Positions 7,668 through 16,406 of a stretch of 29,327 nucleotides of DNA are shown here, in pieces (position 1 is the first letter of the stretch; each line of letters begins with the position of its first letter). The stretch is from CAZKEG01 sp964601575 (lineage in GTDB: Bacteria; Desulfobacterota; Thermodesulfobacteria; Thermodesulfobacteriales; Thermodesulfatatoraceae). The DNA is taken from the NCBI GenBank assembly GCA_964601575.1, contig CAZROA010000100.1:1-29327 (forward strand), in the 5' to 3' direction. A program made the position numbers and the translations under genes. The notes under the pieces are model-generated. The model made no database searches. It was not told where the DNA came from and saw only the letters and a list, made by a program, of their open reading frames with translations.

Positions 7668-10175
7668 TCAATTTAAGTGTATGGTACCTTTAACAATATA
7701 TCTTTTGGTCTTTTGTTGTACTTTATTACCCTTAACTGTCATATTAGCATTTATCGTAACCTGTGACCCCTTATGAAGAACTTCTTTACCATTGATTTTT
7801 ATACTTTTTTCATCCATCTCTAAAGTACTATTACCGTGTTTTAAAGTAATCTTATTATCGATCTTTATTTCTTCATTTTTTCTTTTAGAAATTAAAACTT
7901 GTTTTTTGGCTTGAATTTTTATATTTCCATCTTTATTTATTAGAATTTTATTGCCTCCTACCTCAATAATAGCTCCTTTTTCGGCTTCTACTTTTATATT
8001 ATTTTGAGCCTCCTTCTGAAGGATAATTTTATTATTCGATCCAGAATATATTTTAATGGAATTATCTCCACTTATATCAATATCCCCGTTCTTTTTCATT
8101 TCTATTTTAGCTTTGGTAGCAATACCTGGTACACCAAAAAGAATTTTCTTGTTCGATTTTATTGTTAGTTCTTTTTCACTAGTAAAATTTCCTTGTTTTT
8201 TACCATGTAACCATAAATCGTTTCCCCCAATAAAACAACTTTTATCAGCTATAATAGCTATTTCCCCTTTTCCTATATTTCTCATCATCTTTAAAGAAGC
8301 ATTTCCTCCTTTAGAGCTCAATAATACTGAAGGGAAAGAACTGATATCTGGCTTTCCCCCCAATACTTTTATTTCTGAAATATATGTTGTTGTAGTAATC
8401 ATCCGAACGAAACTGTCTAAAATATTCGTAAATGATTGAATAATTTGTTTATAAAATTTATCTTCTACGCCTTTAACACCCGCATTAATTGTATTTTTTA
8501 CTATACTTCTTATTAAACTAATGATGCTAAAACCTACGCTTAAAGATACACTTTCTTGATTCATTAAATAAGTTAGTGCACCTTCCAAACTTCCTATTCC
8601 TCCTGTTTCACCAGCAATCGTCCAATCAAATCCGCTCCCAGAGCCTAAACGAAAAACTCCTTTTCCATCTCCGCTTCCCATAACTATTCGTTGATGTCCT
8701 TCACTATCTTCCATCATAAAAATATTTCCCCCTCCGGTAACAAACCCCGCCTTGGTGGCATTCTCACTTGTCACCGGGCTCATGGTTTCGGGGTTGGGGA
8801 CGGCAGCCGCGATGATGGGACGGTCTGGATCACCATCGACAAAAGACAGAAGGACTTCGGTTCCTTTATGCAGCGGAAAATGCATTCCAAAGCCTGCGCC
8901 GGCGTAAGGTTGGGCCATACGGATCCAGCGGCTGGCCTTGCCTCCGCCCTTGTTCTTCATATCGAAGGGCAGGATCACCTTATAGCGGCCCCACTCGTCT
9001 ATCTCGGCATACTTGCCCTCGCCCGAAGCATCTATCTTGGCGTTCATGGTCCCGTAGAAACGAGGCTTTGGGGTCTTGCGTTCTGGACGGAACTGTACAT
9101 CTGCCGGAATGGCCACGAAACGGTTGTGATAGATCAGGTCCTGTTCCTCCTCAGTGAGTTCTTCACTCAGCCCAGCAAGCAAAAGTCCCGCCTGGCTGCC
9201 CTCGTGCTCGATCTCCACCACCAGGTATTTTTGGTTGAAACTGTCACGATAGTGGTCCTCAAGCTGGAAGTAGTAGCCAGGCCGGAGATGGGGAGCAGTG
9301 CTCTCCCCGTAGAAGACCTTTTCCCGACAAAGCATCTCCTCGGCCCGGATCTTGGCCAAATGATTTCCCTCCTCCGGGGTCTTAAAGTGTTCCCCATAGA
9401 GATAGACCTCACCCTTGCCTTCGGGGTCCACCGTGGCCTCACCCTTAATTTCGAGAGATGGCTTCCGATAGTTATAGTCCTTCAAGATAACCTTCTTTGG
9501 AAGTCGTCTCTGACGACAGACAAAGGCCTTGATCACTTCCTCCTCCGTGGGTACCAGGGCCGAGGGCGGTGAATAATAGATGGTGGGGTCATCCGGTAGA
9601 TCCTTGTGGGCGAAAGAGGTGTCGGTGATGATAAGTTTTTCGCCCTCGTCTGTCTGGTCGAAGAAGAAATAGATGCCCTCCCGTTCCATCCAGCGACAGA
9701 TAAAGTTGTAGTCTGTCTCCCGGTACTGACAGATGTATTCCCACTTGGGATAGTTTCCAGTAAGTTTAAATTCGTAGTCTCGAGAAGTAAGGCCAGCCTG
9801 CTTTAGAATCTCTTCGATGATCTCCGGTACGCTCTGATCCAGAAAGAGTTCGTTTTCGTGATGGATGGTCGAAACCCAGAGCCGGGGAACCAAGAGGGTC
9901 CGGTAAAACACATACTCATCTACCTCGTGAAGTTGGTCGAAATAGGCTAGAATGCCGTTGAAGACCACCTCCTTGTCATCCCGAGCGATGGTAAACCTGG
10001 CTGGATTGTTGAGGACCTTCTTGATATCTATGTCTGGATCCTCGGCCACAAGCAAAATCTCAAACTCATAGAGCTTAGAGATCCCTTCGGTGCCCTTGAA
10101 CCTCACCACGGCAAAGGTGTCCTCGGGATAGGCCTGCGAGACAAAGAAAAATTTTCTTTCCTCTAGGAAGGCCAT
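7668..10175 (-). CDS. vgrG: VgrG / TssI spike protein
   Basis: The protein has 835 residues and forms the trimeric puncturing spike on which the PAAR tip and cargo sit. The gp27-like part spans about 1-350 (ISKLYEFEILLVAEDPDID, WEYICQYRETDYNFICRWME 145-164, GIYFFF). A gp5-like OB fold follows at about 375-460 (GRYKVILPFD, WIRMAQPYAGAGFGMHFPLH, GTEVLLSFVDGDPDRPII). Residues 525-600 are a hydrophobic helical insert (SVGFSIISLIRSIVKNTINA, SFTNILDSFVRMI). Residues 600-835 are a beta-helix rich in Lys, Asn and Ile (GDIDISGDNSIKIYSG, GNKILINKDGNIKIQAKKQV). No enzymatic C-terminal toxin domain is recognised. Base composition changes sharply near codon 480. The ATG at 10175 has GGAGG seven bases upstream, 3 bp after the clpV stop. 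Confidence 0.95.
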   Translation of the reverse strand: MAFLEERKFFFVSQAYPEDTFAVVRFKGTEGISKLYEFEILLVAEDPDIDIKKVLNNPARFTIARDDKEVVFNGILAYFDQLHEVDEYVFYRTLLVPRLWVSTIHHENELFLDQSVPEIIEEILKQAGLTSRDYEFKLTGNYPKWEYICQYRETDYNFICRWMEREGIYFFFDQTDEGEKLIITDTSFAHKDLPDDPTIYYSPPSALVPTEEEVIKAFVCRQRRLPKKVILKDYNYRKPSLEIKGEATVDPEGKGEVYLYGEHFKTPEEGNHLAKIRAEEMLCREKVFYGESTAPHLRPGYYFQLEDHYRDSFNQKYLVVEIEHEGSQAGLLLAGLSEELTEEEQDLIYHNRFVAIPADVQFRPERKTPKPRFYGTMNAKIDASGEGKYAEIDEWGRYKVILPFDMKNKGGGKASRWIRMAQPYAGAGFGMHFPLHKGTEVLLSFVDGDPDRPIIAAAVPNPETMSPVTSENATKAGFVTGGGNIFMMEDSEGHQRIVMGSGDGKGVFRLGSGSGFDWTIAGETGGIGSLEGALTYLMNQESVSLSVGFSIISLIRSIVKNTINAGVKGVEDKFYKQIIQSFTNILDSFVRMITTTTYISEIKVLGGKPDISSFPSVLLSSKGGNASLKMMRNIGKGEIAIIADKSCFIGGNDLWLHGKKQGNFTSEKELTIKSNKKILFGVPGIATKAKIEMKKNGDIDISGDNSIKIYSGSNNKIILQKEAQNNIKVEAEKGAIIEVGGNKILINKDGNIKIQAKKQVLISKRKNEEIKIDNKITLKHGNSTLEMDEKSIKINGKEVLHKGSQVTINANMTVKGNKVQQKTKRYIVKGTIHLN

Positions 10176-10178
10176 CTC

Positions 10179-12791
10179 TTAACCTCCGAAACTAATTTGA
10201 AAGCCTCCGTCTTCAGTCAATCCCAGATGGACCTCTGAAGGTAGCTCTCCCTCGCTCATACGGGCTAGAATCTCCCGGGACATCTGAGGAAGGATGGTGC
10301 CTTGCATGATATGGTCAATATTGCGAGCCCCGGTCTCCACCTCTGTGCACCTAGCGGCAATTTGTTCCACCACTTTGTCGTCATAGGTAAACCTAATCTT
10401 GTGACTTTCGTAGAGCCGGCGACCGAGCTTCTCTAGCTTAAGCACCACAATGTCTTTCAGGATTTCTATCGGTAGGGTGTAGTAAGGCACGATGGTCATG
10501 CGGGCCAGAAGGGCGGGTTTGAAATGATGGCTCAAGATGGGCCGAATGGCCTCGAGCACCGTCTCATAAGGTGGACGCGTTTCTCGGCACAGTTCGGTGA
10601 TCACGTCCGAGGCCAGGTTACTGGTGAGGAAGATCACGGTGTTGCTGAAGTTGATCACCCGTCCTTCGCCATCCGAAAGCATCCCCTTGTCAAAAACTTG
10701 GTAGAAGAGATTCATGACCTCCAGATGGGCCTTTTCCACCTCGTCGAGCAACACCACCGAATACGGCCTTTGACGCACGGCTTCTGTAAGCACGCCCCCC
10801 TCGCCGTAACCTACGTAACCAGGAGGAGAACCGATGAGACGACTCACGGTGTGCCGTTCTTGAAATTCGCTCATATTGATGGTCACCATGAATCGTTCCC
10901 CACCGAAAAGAAGATCCGCCACGGCCAGAGCAGTCTCGGTCTTTCCTACCCCAGAGGGACCCACGAGCAGGAAGACCCCGAGAGGCTGGCGGGGGTCCGT
11001 GAGCCCGGCCTTAGCCGCTTTGATGGTCTCGCTTATGATCCGCAGGGCGTCGTCCTGACCCTTGATCCGTTCCCGGAGGTTTTCCTCAAGCCGGATGACC
11101 GTTTGCGCTTCGTCCTTCAAGACCTTACCCAGGGGGATACCGGTCCAGTCGGAGACCACCTTGGCCACCAGATCCGGATCCACCTCCACCCGCACCAGAG
11201 GATCTTCTCCCTGAACTTCCTCAAGCTCTCGCGAGACCTGCTCCAGCTCCTCCTTAAGGGCTTGAGCATCTCCCTCTTGGATCTCTTGACAGCGGGCAAG
11301 CTCCTTGCGCAGCTCAAGCACCCGCTGCCCGAGTTCGCGCTCTTTAAGCCAGCGGTCTTTGAGACCGACTAGTTCCTCTTTGAGCCGCCGGACTTCCTCC
11401 TTCAGAGAAGAAAGGTGTTCCCGATCTACAGCGAGTCCGTGGAGTTCGTCCCTCTCAAGCCCCCGGATCTCCCGCTCTAGGGCCTGGATGCGACGCTCTA
11501 TATCTTCGATTACATCCGGCTTAGAGGAAAGATTGACCTTAATCCGAGCACAGGCCGTATCCAGCAGATCTACCGCCTTGTCCGGAAGGTACCGCCCGCT
11601 GATGTAACGGTTGGAGAGCTCTGCCGCGGCCACTAGGGCGTCGTCCCGTACCACCACTCCGTGGGCCTCTTCGTACTTGGGCTTGAGACCTCGCAGGATC
11701 AAGATGGTGGAATCTACCGAAGGCTCATCGAGCTTGATGGGCTGGAAACGCCGAGCTAAAGCTGCGTCCTTTTCAAAATACTTTTTGTATTCCGACCAGG
11801 TAGTGGCGGCAATGGTCCGGAGTTCCCCACGGGCCAGAGCCGGTTTTAAAAGATTGGCTGCATCCCCTCCGCCTGTCGGGCCCCCCGCGCCGATCAAGGT
11901 GTGGGCTTCGTCAATGAAAAGGATGATGGGCTTGGGCGAGGCCTTGATCTCGTTGATCACGGCCTTAAGCCGATTTTCAAATTCTCCTTTGACCCCAGCG
12001 CCGGCCTGAAGCAATCCCATGTCAAGGGCCAGAATGGAAACGTCCCTCAAAACCTCCGGCACGTCCCCTTCCACGATCCTCAGGGCCAGGCCCTCTACCA
12101 CCGCGGTCTTACCCACCCCAGGTTCACCCACCACTATGGGATTGTTCTTGCGGCGACGGGCCAGGATGTCTACCATCTGCCGGATCTCCCGGTCCCGACC
12201 GAAGACCGGGTCTATTTCCCCGGCCTGAGCCTTCTCCGTAAGGTCGATACAGAAACGAGCTAGGGCCGTTTGGTCTGCTGGAACAGTCTCCTCTGGTCTT
12301 TCCGCCGGAGCTTCCCCCTCGGCGGAGGCTCCGACCACGCTCCAGAACTCTTCCCGCAACCGCTCCGCCCCTATACCACTTAGGAGATCGGCGTAAGAAT
12401 CGGAAACAAAACGTCTGGGATTCTTGAGGAGGGCAAGCAGCAGGGCCCCGGAACGAATGCGGTTTTCCCCCAAGTCTATGGAAGAAACCAGCCAGCCCTC
12501 TTGAAACCACTCTAGCAGCAAGGGCGAGAAGACCGGTTTCCCAGCGTTTCCCGTCCGGAATTCCTCGAGTACCCGATCTACTGCAGCCTTAAGTCTAGCG
12601 GGGTCTAAGTCGTGATGTCGGAGAATGACCTCCCAGTCGGTTTGGGGCTCCTCAAGGAGTTTGGAAAGAAAATGCTCTATGCTTACCTCATAATGGGTCC
12701 GGGAAACACAAAGGCCGGCCCCGTTCTCCAGAGCCCTCAAACAAACCGGATTGAGACGGTTTAAAAGAGATTTGATGTCAACAGTGATCAT
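10179..12791 (-). CDS. clpV: ClpV / TssH sheath-disassembly AAA+ ATPase
   Basis: The protein has 870 residues, normal for ClpV. It recycles contracted TssBC sheath by ATP-driven unfolding. A Clp-N-like domain covers about 1-155. ATPase domain 1 has Walker A GEPGVGKT (222-229) and Walker B LFIDEAH (291-297). A Glu/Arg/Leu-rich middle coiled coil runs about 425-530. ATPase domain 2 has Walker A GPSGVGKT (611-618) and Walker B VVLLDEVEKAH (679-689). R-R-F after the first sensor region (348-350) fits an arginine-finger area. The length, T6SS context and early divergent N-domain favour ClpV over ClpB. The start ATG overlaps the tssG stop (ATGA). All key ATPase residues are intact. Confidence 0.95.
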   Translation of the reverse strand: MITVDIKSLLNRLNPVCLRALENGAGLCVSRTHYEVSIEHFLSKLLEEPQTDWEVILRHHDLDPARLKAAVDRVLEEFRTGNAGKPVFSPLLLEWFQEGWLVSSIDLGENRIRSGALLLALLKNPRRFVSDSYADLLSGIGAERLREEFWSVVGASAEGEAPAERPEETVPADQTALARFCIDLTEKAQAGEIDPVFGRDREIRQMVDILARRRKNNPIVVGEPGVGKTAVVEGLALRIVEGDVPEVLRDVSILALDMGLLQAGAGVKGEFENRLKAVINEIKASPKPIILFIDEAHTLIGAGGPTGGGDAANLLKPALARGELRTIAATTWSEYKKYFEKDAALARRFQPIKLDEPSVDSTILILRGLKPKYEEAHGVVVRDDALVAAAELSNRYISGRYLPDKAVDLLDTACARIKVNLSSKPDVIEDIERRIQALEREIRGLERDELHGLAVDREHLSSLKEEVRRLKEELVGLKDRWLKERELGQRVLELRKELARCQEIQEGDAQALKEELEQVSRELEEVQGEDPLVRVEVDPDLVAKVVSDWTGIPLGKVLKDEAQTVIRLEENLRERIKGQDDALRIISETIKAAKAGLTDPRQPLGVFLLVGPSGVGKTETALAVADLLFGGERFMVTINMSEFQERHTVSRLIGSPPGYVGYGEGGVLTEAVRQRPYSVVLLDEVEKAHLEVMNLFYQVFDKGMLSDGEGRVINFSNTVIFLTSNLASDVITELCRETRPPYETVLEAIRPILSHHFKPALLARMTIVPYYTLPIEILKDIVVLKLEKLGRRLYESHKIRFTYDDKVVEQIAARCTEVETGARNIDHIMQGTILPQMSREILARMSEGELPSEVHLGLTEDGGFQISFGG

Positions 12792-13780
12792 GGGTTCACT
12801 CCCTTTCCAGAGAATTTGACCTTCAACGGCCCTTCAGAGACAGAAGAGACCAACCAAGTGTTGATTCCCAACATCTGCCAACCCTCTCCCCCTAAAGAAG
12901 CCGGCTTAACTTGGCCACTTTTGAGCTCCACCTCTATCTCGTATTCCAAGGGAACGGAGAGGTAGAAATCCACCAGCCAAGTAAGCCTTCGAAAAAGGGA
13001 ACCACCGGGGCTGACCTTTTCGAAGTCCTCATGGTCAAGAGGACCGATATGGATGAGGAATTTGCCTTGACGATCAATAACCTCTGTCCCCAAATAAAGA
13101 TTCTGCCCCAAAGTGATATTTCTTAAGCCCAACAGGGCACGCTGGTCCTCTGGAATGCCCACTCTTCTGAGAACGCAGGGTTCTATCCGGAGGGGCAAAT
13201 CTCCCAAAAGATCCCTCAATAAGATCTCTAGCCCCGCCTGGGAACGGGGGTATTGGGTCAGGAGGCCAAGATAGCGGCAGAGGAACTGTACCTCAGGAAG
13301 CTCGTTTCGATATAGAGGTTCCCCGAGTCCTAAAAGGCAAAAAAGTATTTGTAGATGTTCCTCACTTTCCTCTTCCACCACCTGAAAGAAGAGTCGGTAG
13401 CGGCTGATGACCTTCAGAAAGAGATCATAGATTCTTTGATTTAAAAGATTTAAAAATTCTCTTTGGGTACTCTCTTCCTGACGCTCCTCTTCAAATAGTT
13501 CTTCGGTGTAGAAATTGGGCAGAGGAGAGCTAGTCCCATATAGTCCCAGAAAGGTAGTGGTCACCTGGAAGCGTCCTTCCTCGTCTTCCCGCACGGCCAC
13601 CACGTCCGTAGGTGGGAAGGAAAAAGACAAATCGGGTGAGATCTGGATCTTCGGGCCTTCTCCTCTGTCTCGGGCAAGAAGTTTCAATAAACGGATAATC
13701 TGGAAAAAGGAAAACTTAGAGGCCTCTGCGAGAAGCCTTTCCTTCAAATCAGAGGACGATCCCCCACTCTTGGTGGCCAA
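12788..13780 (-). CDS. tssG: TssG baseplate protein
   Basis: The protein has 330 residues, matching the TssG/ImpH/VasB family: FFQIIRLLKLLARDRG near residue 20, a beta region P-D-L-S-F-S-F-P-P-T-D-V, and the signature T-T-F-L-G-L-Y-G-T-S-S-P-L-P-N-F-Y-T. TssG forms the baseplate wedge with TssE, TssF and TssK at the cytoplasmic face of the membrane complex. The start is TTG at 13780, supported by GGGGAGG seven bases upstream, and it overlaps the end of tssF by 37 bp. The stop overlaps the clpV start. No anomalies are seen. Confidence 0.92.
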   Translation of the reverse strand: MATKSGGSSSDLKERLLAEASKFSFFQIIRLLKLLARDRGEGPKIQISPDLSFSFPPTDVVAVREDEEGRFQVTTTFLGLYGTSSPLPNFYTEELFEEERQEESTQREFLNLLNQRIYDLFLKVISRYRLFFQVVEEESEEHLQILFCLLGLGEPLYRNELPEVQFLCRYLGLLTQYPRSQAGLEILLRDLLGDLPLRIEPCVLRRVGIPEDQRALLGLRNITLGQNLYLGTEVIDRQGKFLIHIGPLDHEDFEKVSPGGSLFRRLTWLVDFYLSVPLEYEIEVELKSGQVKPASLGGEGWQMLGINTWLVSSVSEGPLKVKFSGKGVNP

Positions 13781-15453
13781 GTGAATACCTCCCCGGATAG
13801 ACTTTCTTCGATTTCAAGGCGCGTAAAGGTATTGAGAGCCCCGTAGACTCCGAAAAAGTGATCCAATACCCGTCCGAAAAGGTAGAGATCTCCCAATGAG
13901 GCAAAATGGTCCTGGCGTAAGGCAAGGCCTATCTTCTGGCCCCTCATTACCACCCCGGAGACCAATCGATCTTCCAGCCGATAGGAGACCTTTTCAATAC
14001 CATCTACCCGCTTTTGGTTGGCCAAAACGCGTTTTTTATCCCGGGTATCGGTAAAGATATAGAGTTTTAGAAGGGTTTTAAGGTGTTCTGGACCGGAAAG
14101 AGAGACGTAATTCAAGTTGAGATGCGCAATCAGACGCCAGAGTAATCCCTTACCCAGCGGGGGCAAGATGTAGGGTGTAGGGAGCGTGATGTTGCGGAAG
14201 GTTACCATCTCCGGAGTAGAACTGGTGGGCTGCGAAATGTCTCCGAGTTGAAGCCTTTCTGCCAAGGCCCCGTTGGTGCATACAAGTTCTAGAGACAATA
14301 CCTCCTGGACGCCGATCTCCACCCCTGGAGGATAGGCTACGGCCAGATAAAGATCAAATCCCGGACCGGTGACCGAAGGCTCACGAAATACCTGGAAGAC
14401 TGGTTTCTTCTCTTCACGGAAGAGCTCAAAGGGAACGTACTCCCTCTCTTGAACTGTACCCTGGATAAGACCGGTAACTTTCTTGATACTATATACCTCA
14501 TAGCCTGAACCTCCCGAGGCCCTCACCAAATACTTCGCCCGTTGGTGATCCAGCCGGATAGGTTCTCCGGGATGGGGAAAGAGATTAATCACCGGTGTAG
14601 CAAAGAGTATAAAGTTCTCCTCAGAGACCGGAAGGCCCCGGCTCTCCCTAAGCCGAAAACGAATCAAAAATTCCTCTCTTTCTCCCCGATCTCGCCATTC
14701 ATCAAGACCAGTAAGGGCCACGAAAAGAAACTTCTGAGGCAACAGGAAGTATTCCTGGAGGATACGATAACCCGGGAAGGACTGCCCTGGATAAGGCAAG
14801 AGGGCTTCCTCGCGACCAAAACCCAAGGGGACCAGTTTCTCAGGAGACATGTGGAAAACCCGATCCCCGGAGACAAGTTCTATCTCTTCTAGTTTCTCCA
14901 AGAGGAGACGATAGAGATCCGCAGCCGAAGCAAAATCTCCTCCTAAAAAAAAGACCAGTCTTTTGGTCTCCCAAGTATCTATTTTGGAACCGTGCAATCG
15001 AAATCGAAGGGAAATTTCTTCTCCCTTTCCGGGTAACTCGCGCTGTAAGACCTCCTCCAAGGTTAGCGGCTCTACTTCGACCTGGTAACAAGTACTGAAA
15101 AGACAATTTGTGCCCTCCACCGGGACAGAGCCCACCAGAGTGCCGCGGGGTACGTTTATCCGGTCTTTCAGGGCCTCTTTGGGATGAAAGGCTACCACCG
15201 AGGCCGAGGGCAGTGGCCGGAGATAGTGAGGCCAAATGAGTTCTACCAGCTCGTAAAGGATTTCCGGAAATTCGCTATCAAGTTTTTGACGCAAAAGGGC
15301 GGTTAAAAAGGCCAGCCCTTCCAGCAATCTCTCCACGTCTGGGTCTGCAGAAGGCCCGGAAAGGAAGGGAGCCAGCGCGGGATAGGCCTCAGAAAACTCC
15401 CGCGCCAACTCCCGAAGATAGTTAAGCTCTTCTTGGAAGTAACGGTTAAACAT
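13744..15453 (-). CDS. tssF: TssF baseplate protein
   Basis: The protein has 569 residues, close to the usual TssF/ImpG/VasA length. The N-terminus shows the family signature: YFQEELNYLRELAREFSEAY (5-24), a P-A-L-A-P-F-L segment, then DPDVERLLEGLAFLTALLR and YELVELIWPHYLRPLPS. TssF is the main wedge subunit of the T6SS baseplate and pairs with TssG. The ATG lies 3 bp after the tssE stop without an obvious Shine-Dalgarno sequence, so translation is probably coupled to tssE. The 3' end overlaps tssG by 37 bp. Confidence 0.94.
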   Translation of the reverse strand: MFNRYFQEELNYLRELAREFSEAYPALAPFLSGPSADPDVERLLEGLAFLTALLRQKLDSEFPEILYELVELIWPHYLRPLPSASVVAFHPKEALKDRINVPRGTLVGSVPVEGTNCLFSTCYQVEVEPLTLEEVLQRELPGKGEEISLRFRLHGSKIDTWETKRLVFFLGGDFASAADLYRLLLEKLEEIELVSGDRVFHMSPEKLVPLGFGREEALLPYPGQSFPGYRILQEYFLLPQKFLFVALTGLDEWRDRGEREEFLIRFRLRESRGLPVSEENFILFATPVINLFPHPGEPIRLDHQRAKYLVRASGGSGYEVYSIKKVTGLIQGTVQEREYVPFELFREEKKPVFQVFREPSVTGPGFDLYLAVAYPPGVEIGVQEVLSLELVCTNGALAERLQLGDISQPTSSTPEMVTFRNITLPTPYILPPLGKGLLWRLIAHLNLNYVSLSGPEHLKTLLKLYIFTDTRDKKRVLANQKRVDGIEKVSYRLEDRLVSGVVMRGQKIGLALRQDHFASLGDLYLFGRVLDHFFGVYGALNTFTRLEIEESLSGEVFTWPPRVGDRPLI

Positions 15454-15456
15454 CTA

Positions 15457-15870
15457 TTATTTGACTAACTTTATTTTGCCATCCGGTCCCATCACGGATT
15501 CAAAGTAAACGGGCGAGGAGTCTCCATCACTAGCTAGGCGGGCGACGATCTCAAAGCGCAAGGTGAGCGGGTCCTCTTCCTGGGGAACGAAACGCACCCT
15601 TACGGAACGAAGACGGGGCTCATATTTTCGAATGGCCTGTCTCAAGGCCCTCTCCATATCCCGAATGGATTCGGGATAGGTATGAAGGAGTTCCGTAAAA
15701 TCCGGTACCCCGTAATCTTCCGCAATGAGTACGTTACCCTGCCTGGTATTGAGTAACTTCTCTAGATGGCGCAAGATAGACCCCTTCACCCGGTTTTCGT
15801 CCCAAGAAAACCTCTTTTCTGGATCCTCTTTGAAGATTTTTAGTCTTTCTAGAAACCGCTCCTTAAGCAT
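15457..15870 (-). CDS. tssE: TssE, gp25-like baseplate protein
   Basis: The protein has 137 residues. It shows the gp25-like lysozyme-family signature N-T-R-Q-G-N-V-L-I-A-E-D-Y-G-V-P-D-F (41-58), preceded by a helix that ends ILRHLEKLL. A C-terminal beta strand set follows (RSVRVRFVPQ, LTLRFEIVARL). TssE nucleates sheath polymerisation in the baseplate and is not an active lysozyme. It starts 4 bp after the hcp stop and ends 3 bp before tssF. Confidence 0.93.
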   Translation of the reverse strand: MLKERFLERLKIFKEDPEKRFSWDENRVKGSILRHLEKLLNTRQGNVLIAEDYGVPDFTELLHTYPESIRDMERALRQAIRKYEPRLRSVRVRFVPQEEDPLTLRFEIVARLASDGDSSPVYFESVMGPDGKIKLVK

Positions 15871-15874
15871 TCAC

Positions 15875-16363
15875 TTAGCTCTTCGGAGCAGCCCAAGAAT
15901 CTTCGGCTTCGATGCCATCGGGTTCCCAGGTCCAGATGATCTTCTTATAGCTGAAAGAAACATCTTCCATGTGTTTGTAAGGCTCGTACTTGGCCTCAAG
16001 GGCCGTGGGCATCCAGGCTTTGATCTTCACGATGATGGCATCTTGAAGCTTGATGGTGAAGTAGTGTTCCTCAACACCGGTGGGATCTATGCGATACCAT
16101 TTGATGATTACTTCGTTGAACTGCTCTCCGGTACACAGAGCCTGATAAAGCTTGGGAGAGCTCTTGTCGAACTCCTTGGTGATGGTAAGTTCTCCGTGGA
16201 CCCTTTTACCAGTAGGGAGCCCGGACTGGGGATGCCGCGGGATATGAATGTCGTGGTTAAAGGCCCACACGATAATAGTACCCTCGCGGCCCTCCATGTC
16301 GCAGGAACCTTCAATCTTACCCTGATTCTTTCCTGTAAGTTCCAAATGGGCTGGCATTGGCAT
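15875..16363 (-). CDS. hcp: Hcp / TssD tube protein
   Basis: The protein has 162 residues, matching Hcp. It carries G-K-I-E-G-S-C near the N-terminus, then I-I-V-W-A-F-N-H-D-I, H-G-E-L-T-I-T-K-E-F-D-K-S-S-P-K-L, and a C-terminal M-E-D-V-S-F-S-Y-K-K-I-I-W-T-W. Hcp hexamers stack into the inner tube and can carry small effectors. The ATG at 16363 has AGGAGG eight bases upstream; an ATG two codons later is less well spaced. The 43-bp gap after tssC and the strong ribosome site fit high expression of the tube protein. Confidence 0.95.
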   Translation of the reverse strand: MPMPAHLELTGKNQGKIEGSCDMEGREGTIIVWAFNHDIHIPRHPQSGLPTGKRVHGELTITKEFDKSSPKLYQALCTGEQFNEVIIKWYRIDPTGVEEHYFTIKLQDAIIVKIKAWMPTALEAKYEPYKHMEDVSFSYKKIIWTWEPDGIEAEDSWAAPKS

Positions 16364-16406
16364 AGGCGTAACCTCCTTACCTTATTTGTTGCGGTATTCG
16401 CTCCTC

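Noticed and set aside
7668..8740. AT-rich vgrG 3' end as an inserted mobile element
   Set aside because: The frame is open throughout, encodes a plausible VgrG beta-helix, and shows no transposase, terminal inverted repeats or target duplication.
8691..9572. Long plus-strand open frame opposite vgrG (293 codons)
   Set aside because: It overlaps the strongly supported vgrG coding sequence and shows no recognisable domain.
10524..11372. Long plus-strand open frame opposite clpV (282 codons)
   Set aside because: It is a shadow of the conserved ATPase gene, with His/Arg-rich low-plausibility translation and no ribosome site.
10179..12791. ClpB chaperone instead of ClpV
   Set aside because: The position between tssG and vgrG with 4-bp and 3-bp junctions, and the divergent N-domain, favour TssH/ClpV.
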